A stretch of 64,000 nucleotides of DNA from Sisyra terminalis (taxonomy: Eukaryota; Arthropoda; Insecta; Neuroptera; Sisyridae): contig OY292275.1 in assembly GCA_958496175.1 (NCBI GenBank), forward strand, positions 14,074,001 to 14,138,000, written 5' to 3'. A program made the position numbers and the translations under genes. Position 1 is the stretch's first letter. Each line of letters opens with the position of its first letter. The notes under the pieces were generated by a model, which made no database searches, had not been told where the DNA came from, and was given only the letters and a program-made list of their open reading frames with translations. Below are positions 11,879 to 22,960 of this stretch, one piece after another.

Positions 11879-12507
11879 CAGTCTCTGGCCATATTATTAG
11901 ACGCACTTATGATTTTATACAAAATGTATATGGTATATTCTCCTAAATTAAATTTAATATTGTTTACTTTTTACATTATAAAAAGTTGTATTGATTTTTA
12001 AGAAATATACTTTCTGGATAAGGGTAAAACCTTGTTTATTATCCCTATTATCCTATTTTAGGATAATAGCCTTGATTTGAAACCCATTGAAAATATGTGG
12101 AAATTGCTGAAGAAAAAAGTAGCTAAAGAAGTGGTCACAACAGAAAAAAAGCCCTAAGAAAACATATTTAGTATGTAATCATCATCCACAAATACAGCAG
12201 ACGGTATTGTCCTATATAGATAGTATACTGCGTAGAAAAGGAACTTAAATATCAGTAAATGGGCTTTCAATTAAATATTAAACAATTCAGCTCGCCATAA
12301 TTAAGAAAATGTTGAATTAATTTGATGGTAAAAATTTATTTTTTAGTTAATATGATTTTTGGTCACGCTAGTTGGTAATAAGCGTAATAAATAAAATTTG
12401 TACACGAAAGTTAAACTCAAACAAAAATATGGACCCAAAATAAAATAGCTCTTACTTCAGGTTTTAAACAAAACCTATAGTGCGTCTATTAATATGGCCA
12501 GGGACTA
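11879..12507 (+). mobile_element. Tc1-like DNA transposon, internally deleted
   Basis: The left end begins CAGTCTCTGGCCATATTATT and continues AGACGCACT. The right end is the inverted counterpart (AGTGCGTCTATTAATATGGC, then CAGGGACTA), with TA outside each end (11877-11878 and 12508-12509), the signature of Tc1/mariner insertion. The element is 629 bp, less than half the length of a full Tc1 element, and retains only the C-terminal part of the transposase. A second copy of the same family lies at 42355-43642 in the opposite orientation and aligns along both ends and the transposase remnant. Confidence 0.92.
12050..12285 (+). pseudogene. Tc1-like transposase C-terminal remnant
   Basis: One frame reads LDLKPIENMWKLLKKKVAKE (about 12070-12130). 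This is the conserved Tc1 block around the last catalytic residue, normally SPDLNPIENxWxxLKxxV. Further on, in broken frames, comes a stretch equivalent to the family's C-terminal SMxRR...KY segment (about 12205-12280). Stop codons and frameshifts interrupt it and the N-terminal DNA-binding part is missing, so it cannot encode an active enzyme. It lies within the element bounded by the 11879 and 12507 ends. Confidence 0.85.
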
Positions 12508-12509
12508 TA

Positions 12510-13654
12510 AATAAAATAAATATTTTTCATACTTTATTGAAGATTATAAATTCATAGCAAAACTTGCTCAAATCAATTTTTAAATTTAAATTGCTCGTAT
12601 ATTATTTTGTCTCTAAAGTGTTGGCGTTTCGAAAAATTTTCCGCCCCTAAAATCGTGCCTGTACATAACGCAGATGAACTCAAAGGAAAGTTTCCCGAAA
12701 ATTAGAATTACAGTGTACCGAAATAGTTTCGTTTTAAAGATATTTTTTTATAATTTATTCGTTATACTCCAACACTTAATTTTTATTTTTGGATATGGTC
12801 CAAATTGTTTATTAATGGGTACAAAGCTTTTTTAATAACAAATATCAGAAATTGCTTTGCTACATTTCTGATACTGATTTTTTTTTCGTTAAATTCTCAA
12901 GTTCGAAAGTTACTAACAGCTTTATGAAAAAATATAATTTAGTTTTTCTAAATCCTATTTTTATGTAATAAGAGTTTCATAAAATTACAATTTAATTTTA
13001 TTTATAAAGATGTTTCATTTTAGTATTTAATATTCTCGTATGAACACCAAAACAACTGACAGCTTTTTTAATTAACCACGAGACCTTTTACATCGTTATT
13101 TATCATTTTTAATTTGATGCTTGAAATTGGATTTTTATGTTTCATTCTCTTAGCTGGGGAATGAGTTCGATTAAATAATATGTAGAGAAGAGACACATCA
13201 AATATTACTGATGTTTACCATAGCAAATGAAAATTTGTACAGTTTGCGATGGAAAAATATCACAGATGCGCTTTTCATGCATAGATTAATAACTTTAAAT
13301 AAATATCTATGTTAGTGAAGATTTTTACTTAAAATTGATGTGGTCTATTTTTAATGGTGCTTTTTTGAAATATAAAATATTACTTAAATGTTAAATTAAA
13401 GGGAGAAAGTTAAATGTTATCTTTGATATTTATAAATTGAGTATTTGTTCGTTCAATTCCATTTCAGTTTTCATCAAGATCATTTGTGTACATATGTGAA
13501 TGAAAATTGGATAGAAACTATCATCATATCATACAGTGAACAATAATGAGATATATCACATATGGAAGCTAAAAGTTTGTCCCGTTGTTCGTTCATTTTG
13601 ATATATATATATGTATATACAATATGTATCTATGTATAAGTTTTGAATTGATCA
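12510..13654. other. AT-rich sequence, no gene seen
   Basis: A/T-rich DNA with a short TA-repeat patch near 13600-13625. No gene or element boundary identified. Confidence 0.55.
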
Positions 13655-14120
13655 AAGCCGCCCCCCGATCAGGGATAATGCCAAGCACGTAACGGGAACT
13701 TGTCGAGTATTCATGTGGCGTCACATCAACATCGCAGCGGCTTGCTTGTCGACGACGTCGCCAGACGCCATTTGATGCAAAAACAAAATGGCCTCGTCGA
13801 CTCTGATGGTTGCATACCATTTACATGTGGTTCACATTTGCATTGGCAAACGAACACAATGGAGAATTAAAGAAAAATAGAAAAACGTGAAAAAAATCTA
13901 TCATTTCTTGTTCGTCAAGATTTCTTGCACAGCCCCATCCCCAAAGCTCGGGACTCTTACATCATCCCGAGTTCTCGCGTGGCAAATTGTTCAAAAACAC
14001 AAATCGGTTCACATTTATATTTTTCGCGTGAAATATGAGACGAGTCCACGCGCACAAAACGACGTCAAACGCCGCCGACGTCTTCAGCGTCTTCACAAAG
14101 TTTTGCCGTCATGTTCGCGC
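13655..14120. other. G+C-richer, CG-rich island of unknown role
   Basis: Composition departs sharply from the flanks: many CG dinucleotides, with words such as GTCGACGACGTCGCC, GACGTCAAACGCCGCC and CACGCGC. Two open frames cover parts of it (13593-13820 minus, 75 codons; 13887-14210 plus, 107 codons). Neither shows a domain or a signal sequence, and both read into A/T-rich flanks, so I do not call genes. A cis-regulatory region, promoter or 5' exon of a gene lying elsewhere is possible. Confidence 0.45.
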
Positions 14121-15221
14121 CGCATAATAATAATTCATGAATGTCGGAATTTTCCATTAGTAATATTTGTGATTGTCATTAATTTCAAACAGTCAAGCAT
14201 AACGAAATAAGTCAATTCCATCAAAATATCAATTTATCACGTCACACCACACCCTAACCAACCAATGTCTAAAATATTCTAATTGATTTCATCACATATT
14301 AAAATTTGATTCAACAAGAACTTTACAATTTTTCCCTTAATACCTACATAAAGTTTGAGAACTTTTGACGAGTGCTTTTCTCTTCTTCATTATAAAACTC
14401 TGCTCTGTACTTCCATTTCTCAACACATATTTATTAAAAATGTATTTTAAAGAAGATTTCAAATTATTTTGATTTTACGAAAGAATTTAACTTATCTTAA
14501 TCAATATTATCAAAACATCAAATTGATGCTTGGTTTAGTTTAATACTTACTTACAGTATCATATTTAAGACACATATTTAAGACACATATTTAGTCTTTT
14601 GGATTGGGGAATCAGGAACTTTGGTCTAATATTTTTCATGTTACATTTAATGTGATTAAGGGTCGGTATTTTCACATCTAGATAGTGACATATATCTTCT
14701 AGTTAAAATTTTATCCGGAGAATAGAGAAAATATGCGTATTTTCGTTTTAGAATAGTGGTATGTGTGGGATGAATGTATGGGAATTATCTGACAGATGAA
14801 TTTTTATCTATTAAGTTGTTATCTTAAGGATATATTTTATCTATCCATGAGTGAAAATTTCGGCCTTATTTTTGAAAATCTATTACAAAGTTTAAGATCG
14901 TTATTCGTAAGGTAAAGTAGACATGTTTCAAGGACCACGAGGTTACAAAAGAGTGCAACGCAAGAGCTTGACTAAAAACAAACCTTTTTACATAATAAAA
15001 CTTGTATTGGTAAGTAAACATCGTATACATGAACGTTCAAAATTTAAAAGAACTAGTGTAGAATCCGTTAGGATCGATTCTAACGGAAAGTATTACAGAC
15101 CAAGATCAGCTGCTTTAACTTGAACGAAATGCAATTTTAGTGAAAAAGAATAAGTGAGTGAGATCTATTTAGCTTAGTAGTTCAAATACATCACAAGTTG
15201 TAATATGTATGAAATAGATAC
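14121..15221. other. AT-rich sequence with a small tandem repeat
   Basis: A 13-bp unit (ACACATATTTAAG) is repeated about three times at 14562-14596. A 66-codon frame at 14923-15123 is basic and has no recognisable motif. Otherwise nothing is seen. Confidence 0.5.
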
Positions 15222-16087
15222 TTTCTTGATTATACCTTGCCGGAATCATGTTACTTTTACCATTTAAATAACATGGGATTATTTGACTTTTGACTTTTTA
15301 CTTTTAATTTTTTTTTCTCAGAAACAAATGTATGAAAAGATTTAAGGTCAAATTTTTCTGACGTGCAATTTAACGCTCTACAAAAAAGGTCTTTATGGAT
15401 TTTCGATCAAATCATTCCATTAAAAGTTATTCAACATTTAACTTTTTAACGACAAATCAATCGACTATAGGCTTAATAAAAATGATGTTGACTATAAGTT
15501 CTAAGAAATTTATCATAGATGGCGTCAGGTGAAATGGTAAAAATTCGAATAATAATTGAACTTTTGTCGATAGTCTCATTAATTAGTATGAAATTCAATT
15601 CATAGGTAAAATATATTGATTACAGTACGAAAATGTATCCTGGATAAATTGAATTTCACGACTATAGCAAATTCGGATCTTATGTCACCGGTTTTAATTG
15701 TCAAAAAATTATTTTTTTTGTTTAATTTTCAGTTCAACCGATAAAATTAATACAAATAATCACTTGCGCTCTAATGATAATAATTTTTATCTTCTCTTCC
15801 AATGATTTTATAGTTAAAAAAAGTAAAAATGAGCAAAAAGTTGAAAATATTGCAAGATTTATATTAGGCACAAGTGAAATGTTGAATAACTTTTAATGGA
15901 GTGATTTGATCGAAAATCCATAGAGACCTTTTTTGTAGAGCGTTAAATTGTACGTCAGAAAAATTTGACCTTAAATCTTTTCATACATTTGTTTCTGAGA
16001 AAAAAATAATAAAAGTAAAAAGTCCAATAATCCCATGTTATTTAAATGGTAAAAGTAACATGATTCCGGCACGGTTTAATCAAGAAA
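15222..16087. mobile_element. 866-bp long-terminal-inverted-repeat MITE
   Basis: Two arms of about 215 bp (15222-15441 and 15874-16087) are inverted copies with few mismatches, beginning TTTCTTGATTATACCTTGCC. The central 430 bp has no recognisable coding sequence. The outermost 11 bases on each side (TTTCTTGATTA and TAATCAAGAAA) are exact complements. They may be part of the terminal repeats or a palindromic target centred on a TA duplicated by a Tc1/mariner-type enzyme, in which case the element proper starts at TACCTTGCC and ends at GGCACGGTT. I find no longer duplication. The superfamily is unresolved. Confidence 0.82.
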
Positions 16088-17020
16088 TTAAGAGCTTAAT
16101 TGTTTTGGATAATTTTTTTAATATCTTAAACTAAAAATTCAGGGGGCGATCGCTGTAAAAAATCAATTTGGGAAATTACGGACATCCTAATGTATTATAC
16201 ACGAATTGTATGTATTATACGTAGTATACTCGGAAAAAAATTGTCGTCACTACAGAAGCAGCTATAAATGAGGTTACTACAAGCTGGAGTAAAGAAATGC
16301 TAACTCAAACTTAGAGTAACCTTCACCACGCATGTATTAATGTCAACTACCTACAGTATCAATATTTACTACTAGTAGTACGAGAGTTACGATCCCACGT
16401 AGCAACTTCATCTTTAAACCCAAAATAACACCTTTTACTTAAGTATATTTTTCATATAATTTTCCCATGAGTCATTGGATAATAATTAGCACATTTTTAA
16501 TTCGTGCCTTTTGTAAAATTGTTACTTTATTCTATTTGTTGACTAATTAAAATACATTGTGTATGAATTAAACTTATAACGTTGACTTTGTAAACCTCAT
16601 GGTGTTGAAATGCACACATTTTACGAATAATAATTTTGATGGTTATTTGAAATTTCTTTGCGTATTAAAAAGAACGCCATCGGGTCTATAAAAAGACCCT
16701 ATTGCGATAATTTAATCAGACTTAACGTGGATTCCATTATTTACGTATGTTAGCTGGTTCCTGGTTGATTTTCACGTAGTTAAATTAAATTTTTACAATA
16801 TAGTTGAAAAAGTAAATAAAAAGAAATATTTGGTAACCATACGTTCTGGTTACCAAGTTACCGGCTATTTCTTGTGTATTTTTAAGTGGAATTACAATTA
16901 CTGTTGGGTCAGGTAAAAAAAAAAAGGATTCAAAAGTAATAAAAACTGTACCCACGTAGATGGCGCTTAATACACCACACTAGATTTTTAAAATTTCTAT
17001 TTGATACCATATACACAGTA
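16088..17020. other. AT-rich sequence, no gene seen
   Basis: A/T-rich DNA. A G+C-richer patch (16140-16340) has a weakly protein-like reading, but I could not assign it to any family. Confidence 0.5.
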
Positions 17021-17028
17021 TATCCATA

Positions 17029-17297
17029 CAAGGGCGGATTTAAGGGACGGCACGGGGGCACGTGCCCCCCAAGTATTTTGTGTATAGTGGAGATTCCATA
17101 ACAATACATACTTAGAAGCAAATTAAATTATTAAAGTTGTTAAAATATATGAATAAAATAACAGAAAGAACATTTCTTTCAACTCTAGTCTATTTCTGGC
17201 TGGAATTGCGAATTTTTTTCGTGATCCCTTTCACACACTTGCAAATGAAGGATGATATTGTACCCTCCCCCAGAAAAAAATCCTGAATCCACCCTTG
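17029..17297. mobile_element. hAT-type MITE with 8-bp TSD
   Basis: The ends are inverted repeats: CAAGGGCGGATTTAAGGG on the left and CCTGAATCCACCCTTG on the right. TATCCATA sits exactly outside both (17021-17028 and 17298-17305), an 8-bp duplication as made by hAT transposases, and the CA...TG ends agree. The 269-bp interior is non-coding. The frame at 16930-17121 (minus) crosses the left boundary and is a chance frame. The terminal motif GGGCxGGATTTAAGGG is shared with the element at 51528-51783, so the two probably belong to related families. Confidence 0.92.
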
Positions 17298-17305
17298 TAT
17301 CCATA

Positions 17306-18229
17306 TATACAAATCAATGCATCAGACCCAAAAATATATATCTGACGACGAGGATAGGATTCATCCGGCTACGAAGTATATAACTCAAGTTTAATTTTAC
17401 AATATATAGCCACTGATGAGCTTGAGGTATCTCGGCGCCTTATCATCCTCTGGCATGAGTGCATATTTTCTTACAAAAAACTAAGCAAAATTAAACACGA
17501 GAGTATTAACAAAGATATTTAAGACTTTTCCTTGCATATACATAGGAAACGTGCAAATAAGTAAACCATAAGAAAGCCAGATTTGACTGGTAAAGTTACT
17601 ATTTCGACAAGTTTTATGTATGTACGAATGTATCTAAGTATTGAATGCTGCTATAGCAGTTTTAAGTTATAATTTTCATAAGAAATTGCAATAATTATAT
17701 CAAAGAGTATATTATTTCAACGATGATGTTTTTCTAACGTATCGATTTTGCAACATTTAAAATTGACATCATCTGGCATAAGCATATAAACTGTTTATAA
17801 AAAATGCAAATAACATACAAAAATAAAATACCTACTATAAAATTTTAAATACGAGCCGCCTCTGTAATTGAAATTTATCATTGGACATACCAACATCAGT
17901 GAAAATGCAATAATATGAAACGGAGACATAGAAAAAAGAACGAGGAGGTTGAAATTGAAGACGGAAATGGGGTAAATAAATAATCAATGTCAAAAACAAG
18001 CATTCAAATAAAAAAAATTGGCTTGAAAAAATTCAATGGATAAGGCAAAAATAATTTCTTACTATTAGCAATATGACAACGTCAGCCCTTCTTCATTTTA
18101 ATTTCAAACGATCAATAATGTTTTATTGAAAAGAAAAAAGCATACTGTCTGTGAATTGTGATTTGAAAATAAATAGAGCCTACATATGCAAACTGGATTT
18201 CAACATTTATAAATAAACCACACAAGAGA
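17306..18229. other. AT-rich sequence, no gene seen
   Basis: A/T-rich DNA with one G+C-richer patch (17340-17460). No gene, RNA or element boundary recognised. Confidence 0.5.
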
Positions 18230-18480
18230 ATAAGGGTTGTTTCGTCCTTAAGGAAAGAACACATCCATAAAACCCGGAAATGTCGCGTCGAGGTTTGCGG
18301 TGTTTGGAGGTTCTTTGTCGGTGCTTGCGGACTATATGCCAGCACCTCGCGTGCCACACATCCCTCTTTAATCCTACGGGAAATCTGTGACACTGACCCA
18401 CTGCTTTCAACATGGAACAAAACTGTCGAGCGACAAACGCGCCACATACATACAGAAAAGAAAAGCGTCATCTATGACAC
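18230..18480. other. G+C-richer island, possible regulatory or exonic sequence
   Basis: CG-rich, non-repetitive sequence in an A/T-rich setting. It is open on the minus strand (18112-18471, 119 codons), with another frame at 18207-18413. The longer frame has no signal peptide or domain I know, and its 3' third is A/T-driven sequence outside the island. A regulatory element or an exon of a gene outside the window are the alternatives. Confidence 0.35.
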
Positions 18481-19524
18481 GACATCAACATCGTTTTGAA
18501 TTTCAAAGAGCTTTTTTTTGCAAGCACTGTTGCTTTCAAAGCTCTATATATGGTTGAAATTGAAGGAAAAACGTAAAATATGGTTTTCTACGAGCGCTTC
18601 ACCATAAATTAGAGTTGGAATATTCAAATTTCGTGTGTAGCGTATGCACAGAAATATGAAGCATCCATGAGGAAAAAGCTCATTTTATATGAGCGTGAAG
18701 TAATATTAATTGTTTCAAGCTGTCATTAGAAGTAGAAAAAAGTCATAAAATATTTGAATAGAAATGCGAAAGTAAAATTTGAAAAAACAAAATCAAAATA
18801 TAAAGAGATATCTTACTCACTGATAAATTAATTAGTAAATATATATGGAAACACGGGGCGGAATGGAGTACCGGGGCGGGACGGGAAATGGAATTAGCGC
18901 TGGCTACAGGTGACAAAAACACGTAAAAATCATATTCAATGTTCTATTAACTGTGCTGCGTTATAAGAAGTGACTATCGCCAGTAAAAAATGCAGTTGTA
19001 TTTATTTTTATGAAAAGTCGAAATAAATGTTTCCGAATTCTAATTTTTGCAAAAGAAAACACTAAGGTAATTATTAGGGTGTTTTTTTTTTTGGAATTAT
19101 GTTTTTTTGCTCCCATGCCGAAATTTTGTTGGAAATACTTCAAAAAAATTCCCTGAAAGTTTGAGCTTTTAATATTAATATTAAGTACTCGCTCACAGCG
19201 TGTCAATATTTTCCATTTAAAATACACGTAAACTTTAATTTTTTTTTTAATTTTTATAGCTCAGTGGCATTTTATGGTATCGCCTTGCTCAAAGTCGGGA
19301 TTTTTTTACAATTGTATGCTCTACAAAAGTGCTTATTGCGGTAAAATCGTAATTTACACGGGCGAGGTAGTACGGGTCACTAAACCTAGATTTTTCATAG
19401 ATTTCTCGTTTTTCTCTCAGTAACTCATGAATTACAAGACCTACAGAAAAAATATAAATGTCAAATTTATAGGAAATTTAATTCCCTACAAAAAAGTTCC
19501 AGAAAACCAAATTGCTAAGATCTA
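18481..19524. other. AT-rich sequence with a short GC-box cluster
   Basis: At about 18853-18892 there is a G-rich patch with two GGGGCGG boxes (ACGGGGCGGAATGG and CCGGGGCGGGACGGG), which resemble Sp1/KLF-type binding sites on the plus strand. No gene follows them visibly. The remainder is A/T-rich and featureless. Confidence 0.45.
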
Positions 19525-19645
19525 TATTTCTCGAGATATTGAGCCTTGAATTTCTCTTACTATAACATTTTTACTTTAATTTTACTCAATAATCCGTAAA
19601 AAAATTATAATAAGAGAAATTCAAGGCTCAATATCTCGAGAAATA
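19525..19645. repeat. Perfect 35-bp inverted repeat with 51-bp spacer
   Basis: The left arm 19525-19559 (core CTCGAGATATTGAGCCTTGA) and right arm 19611-19645 are exact reverse complements over 35 bp, and the spacer is A/T-rich. Perfect identity implies a recent origin, gene conversion between arms, or selection on a hairpin. Flanking text (19380-19520) resembles the interior of insect MITEs, so this may be the core of a larger element whose ends I cannot place. Confidence 0.9.
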
Positions 19646-21070
19646 CTTTTATTTTTTTCCTTTGAAATAGAGGTTAGTTGTGTTTAGTGTATGTAAAAAC
19701 TAAGATTTTCATTTATCATTTCAATGCTTGGTCTTTTAATACAAAATAGAAAATTTGTTTTTCCAAGCGATCGAACAATAATCGCTATTTGAAGCAAGAT
19801 GCAATGAATATTTATTTTAAGATTTAAAAAATATTGACCAGGCTGGAAAATTAAGAAAATTATTTTATTTTTGTATGAAACATGTGTTAATATGTATGGA
19901 TTTATTTTAAAGGTATTTTTATGGTTTTTAAGGTAAACTGTTTTTTTAATAAATTAAATTATATCAGAAGTATGGAAAAGTATAGTAAATAATTTTTCGA
20001 TAATTCAAAAATGTAGACTAAAGCGAAAAGCTTAGAAAAATTGTAAGATGATAACAATGAAAAACCGATCCCAGAAAGATATTTGGACTTTTCTTGGTGG
20101 GTATGATGTTACTAAATAGTTACATTCATTCATGTTGTTAAATTCATTTTCAAATTTCAGATTTCTTTGGCGAACCAATCGAAAAAAGGAAAATTTAGAA
20201 AAAAGTTTATACTTATTTATGAGGGAAATGATTTACCTGAAGTATGGTATTTTGTAAAAGCACTTAGAGGTTATTCTCAGGAAAAATAACATCCTTTAAT
20301 TTCCGTAATAACTATTGGAAGCCGATGATTTCTCTATTTCTCTGCTCAGATGATTAATTGTAAATTGATTTCTACCTTAAATGAACATACTTTGTCTTTA
20401 AAATATAAACGAAGTGTCTTTAAAATATACCTGACGTCATAAAATTTCAAACATTGTAAATGATTTAAATAATTAGCATTTAGTTTTAACGATTAAAACA
20501 ACCTTAATACTTGTGTTTAAATAAATTTATTACAGGAAAACTTTCTTTACTGTGACGTTATTTTAACGTCGGGTCAATAGGAGCTTGTTTTAGGCATTTG
20601 GAATTAAACGATTTTTTTACATTTTGAAAAAAAAAATACTTCAATGTTGTCACGTACAATTAAAAATTAACAACTTAATTTTGTTGTGATTTTAATTTAG
20701 AACAATTTAAAAATTTTAAATTATTTTTGGACTATATTTGTTGGGTTTTAATACCTTTAAATTGTTGAACAAGATGAGATAAAGAATAAATTGAAAAAAA
20801 TAAATAATATAGAAATTGAGTCATAGGACCTATATTAGTATTCATTAATTTATAATTGTGACTCGAAAATAAATAAAATATTTATCAATGTTAAACTTAA
20901 CGGAGTAGATATGAACATACGGAAATTGATCTGGTTGTACAGTTCCTACACATGCTATTACACAGTTTTCATAAAGGTAATTTAAAATTGGTTTCTTATC
21001 AAAATTGATACTTTAAGAAATATTTATAATAAACAATGAAATAAAGAAATAGCTTTTTTCTGTGTAAGGG
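19646..21070. other. AT-rich sequence, no gene seen
   Basis: A/T-rich DNA with long homopolymer runs. No supported feature. Confidence 0.55.
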
Positions 21071-21079
21071 TTTGAGAGT

Positions 21080-22020
21080 TGGTATTTCTTATCGTTCACA
21101 ATCGATGTCGTGACGATAGAAAGCAACCACTATCGGAGCTTTCCATGGGACCGATAGAAGGTCTCTTGGCCATTTGCACTTCAATCTTAATAGGATGAGA
21201 TTAGGAAGACAGAGCTTGGTTATTTGGATTTGAGTTGGTATTGAAATTATCATGAAATTTTTGGAATCGGCCCTGGTTTAAGGTGTTTACAAATGAATAT
21301 CAAGATTGTTGTTGATAATTTTACTACGGACGTAGTTAGGAACATAATTATACAGAGTTTTTTTGGATTATAGGGCTTGAATACGTTGGATGTGCAACAG
21401 CTAAGCAGTTCCTCTAAGTTCTACTCCGTAGGTTCAGAATGATTAGACCGGGGTTTTATAGAGTCAGTTGGCTTCTCGCGTCTATTTTGGAAGTATATCT
21501 TAGTATTTGGAGTCCCGTATTTTGGAGTCCTGGAAATCCACCTAGAGTCCAAAGTGTCAGTTTAGTCTTTCTCTTTTGGTCTTTATGGGCATGACCCAAG
21601 CCAGTTATTTTTTTCTATGTAAAAAATTCTTAGTAATGTACGTGGGGAGTTGACAATTTGCTCGATGACAATGTAGATTGTTAGGTTTGCCAGTTTTTTG
21701 CCAGTGAATGTAGTGATGACGCATTTGTCTTCATGAATTATGATCTTTCATGTTTTACAGCATTTTGATATAAGGTGAAGATGGTGCTGCATTGTTTGTG
21801 TGACTTTTGCTTCGTTGCATTCTATGACGAGACTAGTTGTATCGGCAGCGTAATTCGATATTGTGCTGTAAGGATGAGTTTGAACATCGGAAGTGTACAC
21901 TGTATATATTTTAGAGGATTTGACTTATCATATTGTTTTGAGAAACACCGGCGTGAATTTGGGTAGACGATGAATAATCTGTGTCAAATTTTACGTTGAA
22001 GTAGCAATTTGACAGGAAAC
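21080..22020 (-). pseudogene. Decayed jockey/CR1-type LINE reverse transcriptase fragment
   Basis: On the minus strand, fragments of a non-LTR retrotransposon ORF2 can be followed from about 22000 down to about 21400. THAGVSQ (normally HxGVPQG) is followed by YTSDVQTHPYSTISNYAADT at about 21910-21838, matching the xYTSDxPxHP...xxYADDT block of the reverse-transcriptase active site. One catalytic aspartate has become alanine (YAADT). A basic DKC...TFTGKK segment follows, as in the family. Below 21400 the match fades to HIQRIQAL-like pieces. Stops and frameshifts are frequent. The open frame on the opposite strand at 21775-21966 is a shadow. Confidence 0.75.
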
Positions 22021-22049
22021 ATTGGATTATGAAGAAATATTGGGAAGGT

Positions 22050-22960
22050 TGTATATTTCTTAACTAGTAGTTGCCCGTTTCATTCGCTACTAAAAGTTTT
22101 ATCACAATAAAATGTTTAATATGAGATAATGTAGAGTTAATCAACAATCGAAATTTTAAATTTAAAAATCAAAGTGTTCTAATTATAAAAAAGAAAGTTT
22201 ATCTTTTATATTAATAAAAGTTTATATTAGTGTTTTTTTTTATATCATTTTAATAACTATATTTTAAATAACGTCCTTTCACTAAATTAGTATGAAAGTT
22301 TAATACTTATGTATTACTTATACCAAATAGGCGATTTTAAATTTTGGTTCGTTTTTCAACAATCAAACTTTTTGAAATCTATTTTTTTGTGAACCAATGG
22401 TTGTGATCTGGAGTAATTATACATTCGGCTAAAAGCATTAAGGTAGCAATTTTTGTCTTATATTTCATTATTAATTCAAGTATAAAATCTTCGATACTAA
22501 ATTTTTTCGGTATTTAGAACAATTTGAAACCGAATTATTGTTATTGAAAATAAATAAAATATTCGAATTTACTTCCACGCTTTCCACCTATTTCCAACAA
22601 TTTTGTATGTACAACGTCCAAATGTGCGAAATCGAATAGCTTTTTAGTCATGTTAACTAACATAAAGAAGATCATTATTTTTTTTCGTTTTACATTGTAT
22701 TTTCAAATATAAGTGCACACTTGTGTCGATAAAATTTGGAAAGTGTTTTCTTCATACGATACAGATATATAATAAGAAAGGGTTTTTGAAAATTTTTCCC
22801 CTAAAAGAGTGAAAACCGGTAGCAAAGTTTGTAAGGGATAACGTTTGATAAACAATCGAAATTACAAATTTAATAATCAATCAAAGTCCGTTAAAAGCGA
22901 AACGTTATTACTGCTTAATATAAAACAAAGTTGATTTATTATTAGAAACAAAAACTTAGG
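22050..22960. repeat. Diverged direct repeat and possible retroelement tail
   Basis: Two blocks about 700 bp apart share AACAATCGAAATT followed by similar A/T text (about 22141-22175 and 22850-22888). The stretch starting TAGTAGTTGCCCGTTTCATTCGC (about 22060-22085) looks like a repeat start common in insect genomes (a TTGCCCG...TTCGC theme). No coding sequence is seen. The duplicated blocks may be two internal units of one old repeat. Confidence 0.35.

Noticed and set aside
14562..14596. Three near-identical units, considered as a CRISPR-like or satellite array
   Set aside because: The units are only 13 bp, adjacent and without spacers: a short tandem repeat of no special significance.
16140..16340. 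Weakly protein-like plus-strand reading (AINEVTTSWSKEM)
   Set aside because: Resembles nothing I can name with confidence, and contains stops on both sides.
17410..17450. CTGATGAGCTTGAGGTATC, which looked like a hammerhead core
   Set aside because: No GAAA box or cleavage-site partner follows at the required distance.
18112..18471. 119-codon minus-strand frame
   Set aside because: No recognised domain or signal. The first two thirds coincide with a G+C-richer island and the rest is A/T-driven; a second overlapping frame is also open.
22900..22925. GCGAAACGTTATT, which looked like the 3' half of a hammerhead
   Set aside because: No CUGANGA core upstream.
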